Assembly (NCBI GenBank): GCA_026709415.1
Contig: JAPOSZ010000027.1
Location: 62,001 to 126,000 of the forward strand
Reading direction: 5' to 3'
Length of the DNA: 64,000 nt
DNA from: Flavobacteriaceae bacterium
Lineage (GTDB): Bacteria > Bacteroidota > Bacteroidia > Flavobacteriales > Flavobacteriaceae
A program made the position numbers and the translations under genes. A model generated the notes under the pieces. The model was not told the DNA's origin. It did not search any database and saw only the letters and a program-made list of their open reading frames with translations. Within the stretch, counting starts at the first letter, position 1; each line of letters begins with the position of its first letter. This document shows, piece after piece, positions 7,881 to 18,200 of the stretch.

Positions 7881-10190
7881 ATGGGAAAAATATCTTTTAC
7901 TGTTTCAGCTAGAACAGCAAGATTAATTGGGAAAGAAAATTTTTCTAATGCCGGAGGTGCTGTTATTGAGTTAATCAAAAATACTTATGATGCAGACTCA
8001 AAAATAGGCGTTGTTATTATTGACCCTATTGATGATCAAATATTCATTATAGATGAAGGGAAGGGAATGTCAGAAAAAGAAATTAAAGACCATTGGATGG
8101 TTCTAGGAACTGATGATAAGCTTGATAACCCATTATCCAATACATCTCGAATAAAAACTGGATCTAAAGGTATCGGTCGGTTTGCCATAGACAGATTAGG
8201 ATCTAAATGTACTATGTTCACGAAGCCTTTAAGTAAATCAAACATTCTGAGATGGTCCGTTGATTGGGAAGCCTTCAATAAAAAATCAGCAATTATATCC
8301 GATATAAAGGCAAGTTTTGATTATACTGAAGAATCAGATATAAGAAGTTTAGCAAAAGATACACTTGCTGATTATGCATTTGATGATGATTTATTTAATG
8401 TCTGGAATGAAAATAAAGGGACTATAATCCATATCACTAATTTAAGAGATCAGTGGAATGATAAATCTGTGGACGGTTTGTATTCCAATTTAGAATTGCT
8501 GATTCCTCCTCAAATCACCTCTAAATTCAATCTGTATTTATATTCTTCTTTGAAACCAAAAGACTATGGAAAAGTGGAATCAACAATATGCGATGACTTT
8601 GACTATAAACTAGCTGCTCATTGTAATGAAAGAGGTGAATTAAAAATAGAAGTGCATAGAAATGAACTTGACATAGAAATATTGAAGCAAATTGATTTTT
8701 ATAGCTCTGAAATTGTTCAAACATCTCCTAATATCTATGGTTATGAGGTATTTCAAAAAGGCTTTTTTATAATTAAGAAAACACTAAAAGAATTGCTTGC
8801 GGGATTTAAGGATATAGATGATAATCTTAAGGAAATTGGAGCTTTTGAGTTCGAGTTTTATTTCATGAAGCGGGGTGGTGGACAGGAAAAAGATGAAATC
8901 AAGAAATATCCGTACAAGATTGTGAATTTCAGAGATAGAGCAAAATGGCTTAATGAATTTGGAGGAATTAAACTTTTTAGAGATAATTTCAGAGTGAGAC
9001 CTTATGGTGAAACGAACAGTAATTCTTTTGATTGGTTAGATTTAGGAAAAAGGGCATTACAGAATCCGACCGTTACCAGGCCTGGGTATAAAGTAAGACC
9101 ACAACAATCTTATGGTATAGTCAAAATTTCCAGACTTCATAATGAACAATTTGAAGATAAATCTGGAAGAGAAGGGATACAAGAAAATGACACCTTTTCT
9201 CTGTTTAAAATTATCCTACTAGAACTCATCGGGATATTTGAAAAGGATAGGAATCAAATAATGATGGCACTCAAAAAGAATCATGGTCAACGAAATGGAA
9301 ATGAAAAGGTAAAGAAAGAGGCCAAGATGAAAGCTAAAGAAAAACAAGGAAATCCAGAATTAAAGACTTCGGACAAAGACACAAAAACACTTGTAGAAGG
9401 TGTTTTAGCTTTTGAAGAAGAAATTGAAGAGCTAAAAGATGAGCAAAAGATGTTGCGAGTTTTGGCAAGTGCTGGAATGATTGTCACCTCTTTTGCTCAT
9501 GATTTTAAAAATATAAGTGATAACATTCTTCCAAGAACCTCGGACCTCAAACTCATCCTTAAAAATTTAATACCAGAAAATCAAATCATTGAATTACCAG
9601 AAGATATCAATCCAATGATATTGATTGATGATATCCAAGATCAAGACAAGAAATTAAAGCATTGGCTTGATTTTTCTTTAGGAGCAATAAAGAAAAATAA
9701 AAGAACAAGAAGAAGTATTGATTTAGTCGCCTACCTGAAAAAATTACAAAGATTATGGAATTCCATTCTTGAAAAGAAAAAGATTGTATTTTCGATTGAA
9801 TACGAAAATCAAAAGGGATTGTTTTTTAAAGCACATGAAATAGATTTAGATAGTATCTTCATTAACTTGATTACAAATTCAGTGGATGCCTTTAATCGAG
9901 CAGATGCATCTAATGAAAGAAAAATAGAATTTAGAATTAAATATGACTCTAAAAATGGGATAAATGTAGTTTACGAGGATACTGGACCTGGTTTAGTTGG
10001 TGAAATAACTGACCCAAATGTAATATTTCAACCATTCTACAGTACGAAAAGGGATGAACATACAGGGGAACAAACGGGCATAGGACTTGGATTGTGGATT
10101 TTAAAATCCGTTGTAGATGAATATAATGGATTGATTCGGCTGACCAAACTAAGACCGGGATTTAAATTATGTATTAATCTACCAACTTAA
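7881..10190 (+). CDS. Double GHKL ATPase: MORC/Hsp90-like N-terminus, histidine kinase C-terminus
   Basis: A 769-residue soluble protein with no membrane segment. The first half is a GHKL ATPase: N-box E30/N34/D37 in IELIKNTYDAD, G1 box IIDEGKGM (57-63), and lid TGSKGIGRFA (93-102), as in HATPase_c_3/MORC proteins. After a lysine-rich linker (about 460-500) comes a histidine-kinase core: candidate phospho-histidine H540 in SFAHDFKN, N-box N666 in INLITNSVDA, then EDTGPGL and a G-box GIGLGLWIL. So two ATP-binding folds are fused. The next gene, 11 bases on, is a receiver protein and its natural phosphorylation partner. The kinase may report DNA damage or phage signals detected by the MORC-like half; that is inference. 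Confidence 0.8.
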   Translation: MGKISFTVSARTARLIGKENFSNAGGAVIELIKNTYDADSKIGVVIIDPIDDQIFIIDEGKGMSEKEIKDHWMVLGTDDKLDNPLSNTSRIKTGSKGIGRFAIDRLGSKCTMFTKPLSKSNILRWSVDWEAFNKKSAIISDIKASFDYTEESDIRSLAKDTLADYAFDDDLFNVWNENKGTIIHITNLRDQWNDKSVDGLYSNLELLIPPQITSKFNLYLYSSLKPKDYGKVESTICDDFDYKLAAHCNERGELKIEVHRNELDIEILKQIDFYSSEIVQTSPNIYGYEVFQKGFFIIKKTLKELLAGFKDIDDNLKEIGAFEFEFYFMKRGGGQEKDEIKKYPYKIVNFRDRAKWLNEFGGIKLFRDNFRVRPYGETNSNSFDWLDLGKRALQNPTVTRPGYKVRPQQSYGIVKISRLHNEQFEDKSGREGIQENDTFSLFKIILLELIGIFEKDRNQIMMALKKNHGQRNGNEKVKKEAKMKAKEKQGNPELKTSDKDTKTLVEGVLAFEEEIEELKDEQKMLRVLASAGMIVTSFAHDFKNISDNILPRTSDLKLILKNLIPENQIIELPEDINPMILIDDIQDQDKKLKHWLDFSLGAIKKNKRTRRSIDLVAYLKKLQRLWNSILEKKKIVFSIEYENQKGLFFKAHEIDLDSIFINLITNSVDAFNRADASNERKIEFRIKYDSKNGINVVYEDTGPGLVGEITDPNVIFQPFYSTKRDEHTGEQTGIGLGLWILKSVVDEYNGLIRLTKLRPGFKLCINLPT

Positions 10191-10201
10191 ATGATAGAAA
10201 A

Positions 10202-10834
10202 ATGAAATACAAAGTAGTCTACATTGATGAAGTGGACAGTGAAATCAGATCTTTCAAGCGAAGTGTTAAGTTACGTGCGAATGAAAAATTTGATATCTCG
10301 GTAGTAAAACCAAAACCAACTATCGAATCCACGGTATCAGAGATTATTAATCAATTTGCTGATGCAGTGGTAGCTGATTTTAGACTTTCTGAAGAAGCTC
10401 CAGAAGTTCATTACAACGGCTCAACTATTATTGAGGAAATATTAAAAATCAGAAAGGATTTTCCTGTATTTATTTTAACATCTTTTGAGGATGATGCAAT
10501 AGATAAGGGATTTGATGTTAACATTGTTTACCAGAAAAAAGACATTCTTTCAAACTCCAAGTTTTTTGATAGGGTGGTTAACCAAATTAAAAAGCATAGA
10601 GTTAAAATAAAAAATGCTGAGACTCGAACCCTTGAATTAATTAAAAAAAGAGAACAGAAACAATTATCTCAGCAGGAAGAGTATGAACTTTTAGAATTAG
10701 ACCAATTTATTGAAGAAAGATTGGATCAAAGAGGTTTAATTACCAAAGATTTAAAAACAATCACAAATTCAAAGAGACTTAAGTCTTTATTAGACAAGGC
10801 AGATAAGATTCTTGAAGAGATTAAGAAAAAATGA
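10202..10834 (+). CDS. Response-regulator receiver protein without a classical output domain
   Basis: A 210-residue protein. Residues 1-120 form a receiver domain with the acidic pair D9/E10 (VYIDE), the probable phospho-acceptor D59 in VVADFRL, T93 in FILTSF and K112 or K113 in VYQKKD, so all key positions are present. Residues about 125-210 are charged and helical (EQKQLSQQEEYELLEL and onward), with no recognisable DNA-binding domain. It follows the double-GHKL kinase by 11 bases and its stop is one base before the HNH gene, so kinase, receiver and nuclease are probably translated together. It may gate the nuclease or ATPase by protein contact rather than control transcription. Confidence 0.8.
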   Translation: MKYKVVYIDEVDSEIRSFKRSVKLRANEKFDISVVKPKPTIESTVSEIINQFADAVVADFRLSEEAPEVHYNGSTIIEEILKIRKDFPVFILTSFEDDAIDKGFDVNIVYQKKDILSNSKFFDRVVNQIKKHRVKIKNAETRTLELIKKREQKQLSQQEEYELLELDQFIEERLDQRGLITKDLKTITNSKRLKSLLDKADKILEEIKKK

Positions 10835-10835
10835 A

Positions 10836-11402
10836 ATGATAGAAGAGCAATTGTTCAGAAAAGAAAGTCCCAAGCGAACCTATCAAGGTCTAGAATTAAA
10901 ACCATATTCGAAATACAAAACGAAACTTGCTGAGGATTTTAATCACAAATGCGGTTACACGGATTGTAATCATGTTTGGTTCGGAGGTATTAGAAATTTT
11001 CATATCGACCATCTGAAACCGAAATCTAAGTACCCCCATCTAGAAACAAAATATTCTAATTTGGTATACTCTTGTCCGCCTATTAATATTGCAAAAAGTG
11101 ATGATGACTTTGATTATTTAGACCCATGTGATGATGATTTGAATAAACATTTTTATAGAACTAAAACTGGTGAAATATTTCCTTTTAAGCATTCTAATCG
11201 GGCTAAATACATGTATTACAAGTTAAAGCTATATCTCAAAAAATATTCGATAATATACATGCTAGAGGAGATTAGAAATAAAATGACAAAACTTGAACTA
11301 GTAATAAAGTCGATTGAGGATACTCAAGAAGTTTCTAAAATCAAAGGAATTAAAAATGACCTTACCAATGTGTTTTTCGAGTATTTGAAATATTTAGAGT
11401 AA
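10836..11402 (+). CDS. HNH endonuclease
   Basis: A 188-residue protein from the ATG at 10836; a TTG start at 10812 in the same frame would add eight residues but overlap the receiver gene. The HNH core is C39-x4-C44, then HIDHLKPKSK with H56 and H59, N75 in YSNLVYSC and N84 in PPINIAKSD. The second zinc-knuckle CxxC normally found near the end of the motif is reduced to one cysteine (C80). Such small HNH proteins act as effectors in restriction and in Septu (PtuB). Its place between a receiver and a DNA methyltransferase suggests DNA cleavage as the output of the locus. Translation is coupled to the receiver gene. Confidence 0.8.
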   Translation: MIEEQLFRKESPKRTYQGLELKPYSKYKTKLAEDFNHKCGYTDCNHVWFGGIRNFHIDHLKPKSKYPHLETKYSNLVYSCPPINIAKSDDDFDYLDPCDDDLNKHFYRTKTGEIFPFKHSNRAKYMYYKLKLYLKKYSIIYMLEEIRNKMTKLELVIKSIEDTQEVSKIKGIKNDLTNVFFEYLKYLE

Positions 11403-11406
11403 ATCA

Positions 11407-13026
11407 TTGAATAAAAAACAATTAGGATCTTTTTATACTCCGCAAAGGTTAGCAAATTTTATTGTTAACTATTGTTTCTCTAGATTAAATAGAGCCTCAA
11501 TTTCAGTGTTAGAACCTTGTGTTGGTGATGGTGCATTTATTGAGGCGTTTAATCAATCTCATTTACTAAAAAAATATAACAATATCGAGTTACATGTTGT
11601 AGAAATAATCAATGAAGAATTAAACAAAGCGATTCAAAAAAATGACGACAGTCAAATTAATCTAACAACTTACAACCAAGATTATCTTTCTTTTCATTAT
11701 GAAAAAAAAGATACGTATTCTCTTGTCATTGGAAATCCTCCCTATTTAAAAGACAACCTATTAACAGAAGAGCAAAAAGATTTAGCTATAGATATTCATC
11801 TCAGCCAAAATCTATCTATAAAGCGAATCAACAATATCTGGACAGCTTTTCTAGTCAGTACTATTTCAAAATTAGAAGATGATGGAATTTTAGCTTTTGT
11901 TCTCCCTTTAGAACTTCTTCAAGTTAAATTCACTATTGGAATTAGGGACTTTTTGAAACAATCTTTTACTAGGATTGAGATATTTATGTTTGATAAATTA
12001 CAATTTCAAGAATGTAAAGGCCAAGATACAATCTTATTGATAGGATTCAAAAATCATAAGCACGAGGGAATTCATTACACTACAATAGGTTCAATTGATG
12101 ACTTAGAATCTGAAAGATTTAACCTAAAACAAAACTTGACTGTATCCAATTCTAATAAAAAGTGGACGCATCATTTTATTTCAAGTGATGAATATTCTTT
12201 TCTTGAAGAATTAAGAGATAAACTAAATCGTATTAATGACTTAGTGGATAACAAAACTGGGATTGTAACAGCAGCAAACGATTTCTTTATAGTAAATGAG
12301 GGCATTATTAATCAATATCAGTTACAAAATTATGCCAAGCCAATTATTAGAAAAGGACATTTTATAAATGGTTCATTAACGTTTAACAAGAAAGATTTTA
12401 TGTGTTTGGCAACTAAACACAAGCCAGTTTACCTATTGGATTTTAATTCGGTAAATCCAAAAAGACTTTCTAATGGAGTGAAAAAATACCTTCAAAAAGG
12501 AGAATTACAAGAATTACATTTAAGATATAAATGCAGAAAAAGAAAACATTGGTATCAGATTCCATATAAAATGGATTTTGGAGAATCATTATTTTTTAAA
12601 AGAGCGCATGAATACCCTAAGCTACTTAAAAATGAAACCCATATTCTCGTCACTGATAATGCTTATGTTGTAAATACAAAGCAAGGAATTGAAATAGACG
12701 ACTTTATTTATTCATTTTATAACTCATTAACCTTAGTTTTTGCCGAATTAGAAGGGCGATACTATGGTGGTGGTGTTTTGGAATTAACCCCAAATGAATT
12801 CAGAAAACTACCATTACCCCTGACTAAAGTTGGTGATTTTGATAGTTATGCAGAAAGCTTCAAAAATAAATCAAGTATCACAGAAGTATTGAACAGATTT
12901 AACCCACACATTTTAAATTCTACTTTGGGACTTACAACTGAGGAAATAATGAAAATCGAAAGTATTCGAAAAAAATTAATAAATAAAAGGCATCGAAAAA
13001 AAAACAAAAGCCCAATGAACTCCTAA
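11407..13026 (+). CDS. N6-adenine DNA methyltransferase (gamma-type, Eco57I/TaqI-like)
   Basis: A 539-residue protein starting with TTG four bases after the HNH stop. Motif X GSFYTPQRLANFI opens it, motif I LEPCVGDGAF is at 35-44, and catalytic motif IV NPPY is at 110-113. The remaining 400 residues form a target-recognition region ending with GGGVLELTPNEFRKLPLP, typical of TaqI/Eco57I enzymes. It transfers a methyl group from S-adenosylmethionine to adenine in a specific DNA sequence. As the last gene of the locus it probably protects host DNA from the HNH enzyme. No cleavage domain is fused to it. Confidence 0.85.
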   Translation: MNKKQLGSFYTPQRLANFIVNYCFSRLNRASISVLEPCVGDGAFIEAFNQSHLLKKYNNIELHVVEIINEELNKAIQKNDDSQINLTTYNQDYLSFHYEKKDTYSLVIGNPPYLKDNLLTEEQKDLAIDIHLSQNLSIKRINNIWTAFLVSTISKLEDDGILAFVLPLELLQVKFTIGIRDFLKQSFTRIEIFMFDKLQFQECKGQDTILLIGFKNHKHEGIHYTTIGSIDDLESERFNLKQNLTVSNSNKKWTHHFISSDEYSFLEELRDKLNRINDLVDNKTGIVTAANDFFIVNEGIINQYQLQNYAKPIIRKGHFINGSLTFNKKDFMCLATKHKPVYLLDFNSVNPKRLSNGVKKYLQKGELQELHLRYKCRKRKHWYQIPYKMDFGESLFFKRAHEYPKLLKNETHILVTDNAYVVNTKQGIEIDDFIYSFYNSLTLVFAELEGRYYGGGVLELTPNEFRKLPLPLTKVGDFDSYAESFKNKSSITEVLNRFNPHILNSTLGLTTEEIMKIESIRKKLINKRHRKKNKSPMNS

Positions 13027-13239
13027 TCAACGAATAGCCTTTGTTCGATTTTATAAATTTTTGATTGATAACCTCTCTTAAATCCTTATATTGATATCAA
13101 ATTACCACAAGTCTGAAAATTTGCTTTTTTCATGGATTTAATATTAGCATTTTATTTAAATATATTATGAAACTATACTTGGAATGCTCCTATTTTTGGG
13201 TAACCGTACAACATATGTTATGCACTAAAATTCCCCATT

Positions 13240-14955
13240 TTATTCATCTTCAACTTTCCATATGGACATTGCATTTGTAAATAGAAACTCAGCACGATTT
13301 TGTATTTCTTGTTCGTTCCACTCTTGTTTGTCTAAATAGGGAGCAAGTGTTTCAATTCCACCTGAATAGTACCTCAAACCTCCGTGTCTCTCAGATCCCT
13401 TTTTTTTAGTCTCCCAGTTGGAATCTCTAATTGAAGCATTTAAAGATTGAGTAATGATTGATAAATTTCCCAGCGTTTTCAGTTTTAAATTCCTGAAATC
13501 TTTATCCTCTTGCATTGGCACATTTGCCCACTGATTTTCCCATCTTTTTGGCATTAAATGTTCTAAACTATATTGACTAATACCTAAAAGTTGGGTTGCT
13601 TGCCTTTGTTGATCTCTAATTCTAGATTCCAAAAAATAAATTATTCCTCTCGATTGCTGGTTAATCAAAACTGATTTATGGAAACCTTCTTTTAATTTTC
13701 TATCATTGGGCAAATAATTTACTTCATCATTGCGATTACTTAAATACTCTCTAAATTGCTCTTTTGATATAACGCCACTTGATATTAACCTATCTGTAAA
13801 AAATTGATTATAGTTTTTATTAGTTGCTTTTACCACGATTCTTCTCATTACGTAGCACTCTATAAACTCAAATAACTCATTTCTCTGATTTTCATCTGCT
13901 ACATTTTTCAGAACAAACAAAACATAAGGAATTAGTGTAGAAGTATCTAAGCCAAAAATAATTGCGTTTATTCTTTCAATTCCAAAATCACGGGTCAGTT
14001 GTTTCGAAGTAATATCATAATCAAAGTTCTCTTTGAAGAGATTTGCGTACTCTTTTATTTCAATTAACAACTCTCCTTTATCCAAGTTATATTCCCTAAT
14101 TATTTTTTTGTATGACTCAAAAAGTATCTCAACTTTTGAGAACTCAATTTTGTCCTCTGTTCTTATTGTTAGTTCGCCTTGATAAATTTTAATTTGTAGA
14201 TACGAATAAAAAAACAAGTCAATAAATGCTCTTCTCAAACGCCCTGTTGTCATTTCTCTGTCCCAATAGTTTTTAGTTTCATTATCTTTTTCAAAAACAT
14301 TTTTCCAATACGTCTCATAATCGTCTATATCATTTCTGTTGAAAAAATAGTTTTTTAATAATTCAGCCGTTGTTAGCCTAACTCCAAGCGAATTTATTGT
14401 ATCAAAAATCTGTTGTTCATCCTCCTGTTCGTCTAAATCAATGGCAACGAACATTATGTTATTTAAAATCTTTTGTCTATCTAACTTTTCAAGATTTAAT
14501 TTATCTTTAAAAAAGTTGTAAGCTTTAAGGATATTATCTTTACTTTCAATTTCTTCCAATTCTCTAAAGTTTAAAACTCTTTGAAAAGATTCAATGTCAT
14601 TATGATTATGCCATAAAGCCAATTCTCCATTTTCAAGTTTGAAGAGCCTTTCAAAAGAAAAGTTTCTATCCGTTTTTAAACACAAAACTTTAAAAAAGAT
14701 AATTAGTGTGGTGAACCTTTGCTGTCCATCAATCAAAGTTCGGACATCACTAACTTCATTTGAAGGGGTCTTTTGTTGTTTTAAGATTACAGAGCCTAAA
14801 AAATGGGGTTTGTTAGATGCAGTCATCAACTCCATATCTTCCAAAAGTCTTTCCCATTGTTTCTCACTCCAAACATAGGCTCTTTGAAAAAAAGGTATCT
14901 CTAAAACCCTATTCCCATTAAAAATGTCATTGATCGTTCTTTTACCAGCTTCCAT
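13240..14955 (-). CDS. DUF262/DUF1524 protein, GmrSD-like type IV restriction enzyme
   Basis: A 571-residue protein. The N-terminal DUF262 domain has IPFFQRAYVWSEKQWERLL and DGQQRFTTL, the ParB-like nucleotide-hydrolysis motifs. The C-terminal DUF1524 domain has SLEHLMPKRWENQW with the nuclease histidine H466. This two-domain layout matches GmrS-GmrD fusions and related enzymes that cut DNA with modified bases. It faces the methyltransferase operon, with the two 3' ends 213 bases apart, so it is separately transcribed. It is full-length with no sign of decay. The DNA modification it responds to cannot be predicted. Confidence 0.85.
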   Translation of the reverse strand: MEAGKRTINDIFNGNRVLEIPFFQRAYVWSEKQWERLLEDMELMTASNKPHFLGSVILKQQKTPSNEVSDVRTLIDGQQRFTTLIIFFKVLCLKTDRNFSFERLFKLENGELALWHNHNDIESFQRVLNFRELEEIESKDNILKAYNFFKDKLNLEKLDRQKILNNIMFVAIDLDEQEDEQQIFDTINSLGVRLTTAELLKNYFFNRNDIDDYETYWKNVFEKDNETKNYWDREMTTGRLRRAFIDLFFYSYLQIKIYQGELTIRTEDKIEFSKVEILFESYKKIIREYNLDKGELLIEIKEYANLFKENFDYDITSKQLTRDFGIERINAIIFGLDTSTLIPYVLFVLKNVADENQRNELFEFIECYVMRRIVVKATNKNYNQFFTDRLISSGVISKEQFREYLSNRNDEVNYLPNDRKLKEGFHKSVLINQQSRGIIYFLESRIRDQQRQATQLLGISQYSLEHLMPKRWENQWANVPMQEDKDFRNLKLKTLGNLSIITQSLNASIRDSNWETKKKGSERHGGLRYYSGGIETLAPYLDKQEWNEQEIQNRAEFLFTNAMSIWKVEDE

Positions 14956-15256
14956 AGAATATTTAATGCTTTTTATTTATTTCGTTAATATTTCACAAAT
15001 TACTTTTCAGAGTTAAGGCATCGTCTTTGTAGTTCATAACATATTCGCTTTATTGATAGGCAATGAAAGTAAAATCAAATATCGCGGAATGCAAATTGGC
15101 ATGATGTAATTCCCAAGTAATCAGCTTAAAAATATCTATCCATTACCATTCCTTTTGACTTAACAACATATCTTTATCTCCCTCATTATAGTTTTATAAC
15201 ATTACCCTTTTCGTTAAATTTCCGCCACCTATTGGTGATTCTTAAAACTTTACAAC
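14956..15256. other. Intergenic region
   Basis: About 300 AT-rich bases between the DUF262 gene start and the end of the hybrid sensor gene, both on the minus strand. I see no gene, clear hairpin or consensus promoter. Confidence 0.4.
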
Positions 15257-18200
15257 TCAGTTGATGATTAGTTCACCTGTTTGATTTAAGTAATAGGATG
15301 CTGCTACATTGAATTTTTCTTTAAAACATTTTCTAAAATAGGTGACATCTCTAAAACCTGTTTTGTAGCAGACTTCATTGACATTATATCTTTTTTGTTT
15401 TAATAGTTCAACCGCGACAGATAATCGAAAGTCTCGAATGAATTGATTCGGGCTTTTTCCTGTGATAGCTTTCACTCGCCGATAAAGATGCACCCGACTC
15501 AATCCCAGTGCTTTGCTGGTCTTTTGAACATTTAGATCGGGATCTTCAATGTTTTTTCTCAGATATTCCGAAAGTCGAATAAAAAACTGTTGTTGTGAAG
15601 TCGAATTGTTGATATCGTTTTTATTGAGCAGTATTCTTTGCCTCGAATAATCAATAATATTCATTTTGGTATTGATGAGATTGCTAACCTTTGATTTGAT
15701 GACCTGAATATCAAATGGTTTGGTTATAAAATCATCAGCCCCAATTTCATAGCTATCGATTTGAGTTTTATCACCAACTCTTGCCGTTATCAGAACGATG
15801 GGAATGTGGTTGGTTTTCGAATTTGATTTTAATTCTTTACACAAATCGATTCCTGAGACTTCAGGCATCATAATATCTGAAATGATTAAATCAGGGAGTT
15901 CTTTTTTAGCTATTTCGATGCCTTCTTTTCCATTGGAAGCCGTTAAAACATCATATTTTGAAGAAAATATCAGAGAAATAAATTTTCTCAATTCATCTTC
16001 ATCTTCCACCACCAAAATTTTAGTCTTTTCAAGGTTTGGGACATCGGCACCATTGGTACTTTCAGCTTCAAAGATCCCTTTATAAATTTTAAAATTGATA
16101 TCGGATTGCATCTTCACCGATACTTTATCTTCATTTTGATAGGCATCAAAAGCTGGAATGCTCACTGTAAAACTGGTGTACTTGCCCACCTGACTGTCCA
16201 TACTTATTTTTCCTTGGTGTAATTGAACCAAATCTTTGACAAATGAAAGCCCAATGCCACTGCCTGATTTTTTTATATCGGGTTCTTGATTGGCTTGGTA
16301 AAATCGATTAAAGATATTTTCTTTATCCGCATGGTTAATTCCCCCTCCAGTATTATATACCTTAATATCAATCCACTCTTTTTTATCTCTTTCTTTTTGA
16401 TGTGCCTCTATTTTAATTACGCCTCCTCTTTCGGTATGCTTGAAAGCATTGGATAATAAATTGTACATCACTTTTTCTATCTTGTCTTTATCATACCAAA
16501 TTTCGATATTGGAAATATCTGAATTCACTGAATATTTTACTTCACTGGTAATGGCTAAATGTTTGAATGACAAAGCGATGTTCTCAATGCACGGTAGAAA
16601 ATAATCATATTTAACAACCAAAGACATCTTCCCAGTGCTCAATTTTCTGAAATCCATCAATTGATTGATCAAACGAAGCATCAGATTAACATTTTTTCGA
16701 ATCAATTCTAAGTGATAAACGTACTCCATGTTTTTGATCTTTGATTTTAATTCTTGAAGAGGACCAAGGATTAAAGTCAATGGCGTTCTAAAATCATGAG
16801 CGATATTGGTGAAATACTGGAGTTCTAATTTGTTTAGATTCTCTAGCTGTTGTTTTTCAAGTTTTTCAAGTTTTAGTTTGTTTTCTAAATTCAGTTTTAT
16901 CAAAAAGTATTTTCTGACACCTAGCACCAATAAAATGAAAACGATTCCATAAATGATGTAAGCTAGTGGCGTTAACCAAATGAATGGGTTTTTTATGATG
17001 GTTAAAGAAGCGTATTGATCATCCCAAAGACCATTTTTATTAGCCGCTTTTACTTTAAACGTATAGGTTCCAGGAGATAAATTAGAATACGAGGCAAATC
17101 TTCTCTGACCTACATAATTCCAATCGGTTTCTAAACCTTCGAGCTTGTAGGCATATTGAGTCGTTCCCATTTCTCGATAATTTAATGCGGCATATTCAAT
17201 AGTGAATATATTTTGTCTTGGCCTGAACTCAATGGTATCAGTTTGTGTCAGCGGTTGACTAAGTATTCCACTTTCATCACCAACGGCAATTTCTTTATTG
17301 AATAGTTTGAGTCTCTTTAATTGAATAGAAGGTATGTTTTGACTATTGATTAATCTTTGAGGATCAAAACTCAGCAGACCGTTAAATCCTCCAAAAAACA
17401 GTTGATTGTTTGAATGTTCAAACGAAGAAGATTTATTGAATTCTGATATAGGTAATTCATTTCGTAAATCATAAACTTCAAACGTATCGTCTTTGGGATT
17501 GTATTTTGTCAAACTAGCTGGAGAGGATAGCCATAGATGATTCAAATAGTCTTCTTCAATGCGATAGACGATATTGTTGGTGTCTCCATGGGAAGTTTTT
17601 ACATCAACCAATTGCCCGTTTTTAAATGAGAATGCATTTAATCCGCCATTAGAGCCAATCCATAAATGGCCATTTTCATCTTCATGGATGTCATTGATTG
17701 TATTATGATTGATGGTATTAGGGTATTCATTGCTTTGATAAAAAGTCAATTTTTCAGAATCATACAATATCAGACCAAAGTTTTGAGTTCCCAACCATAG
17801 ATTTTCTTTAGAATCGCGTAAAATAGAATTAACGACGACATTATCATGGTTCAAATCTATTTTTTCCACATCGGTAAAAGATTGATCAAAGCGAAACAAT
17901 CCCGAGTTTGTGGCTGCCCATATTTTACTATCTAAATCTTCATACAATTCAATAATGCTCTTTTGTCCTGAGTAGAAATACCGAATCCCTTGATCAAACT
18001 CAAATTTTTCCATCCGATTCTGATTCAAATCAAGTTTTAATAATCCATTGGAATGCGTCCCTATCCACAAATTATTTTCAGAATCTAATAATAAGGATTT
18101 GATGGTTTGAGCTTCAATGGATCCGTTTGCAAAAGATGTTATTTGATTAAAAGATTCATTTTGGAAATCATAGTAATTCAATCCACCCCCTTCGGTACCA

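Noticed and set aside
15798-16085. Plus-strand open frame of 95 codons.
   Set aside because: It is the antisense of the receiver domain of the hybrid sensor, which has clear motifs on the other strand.
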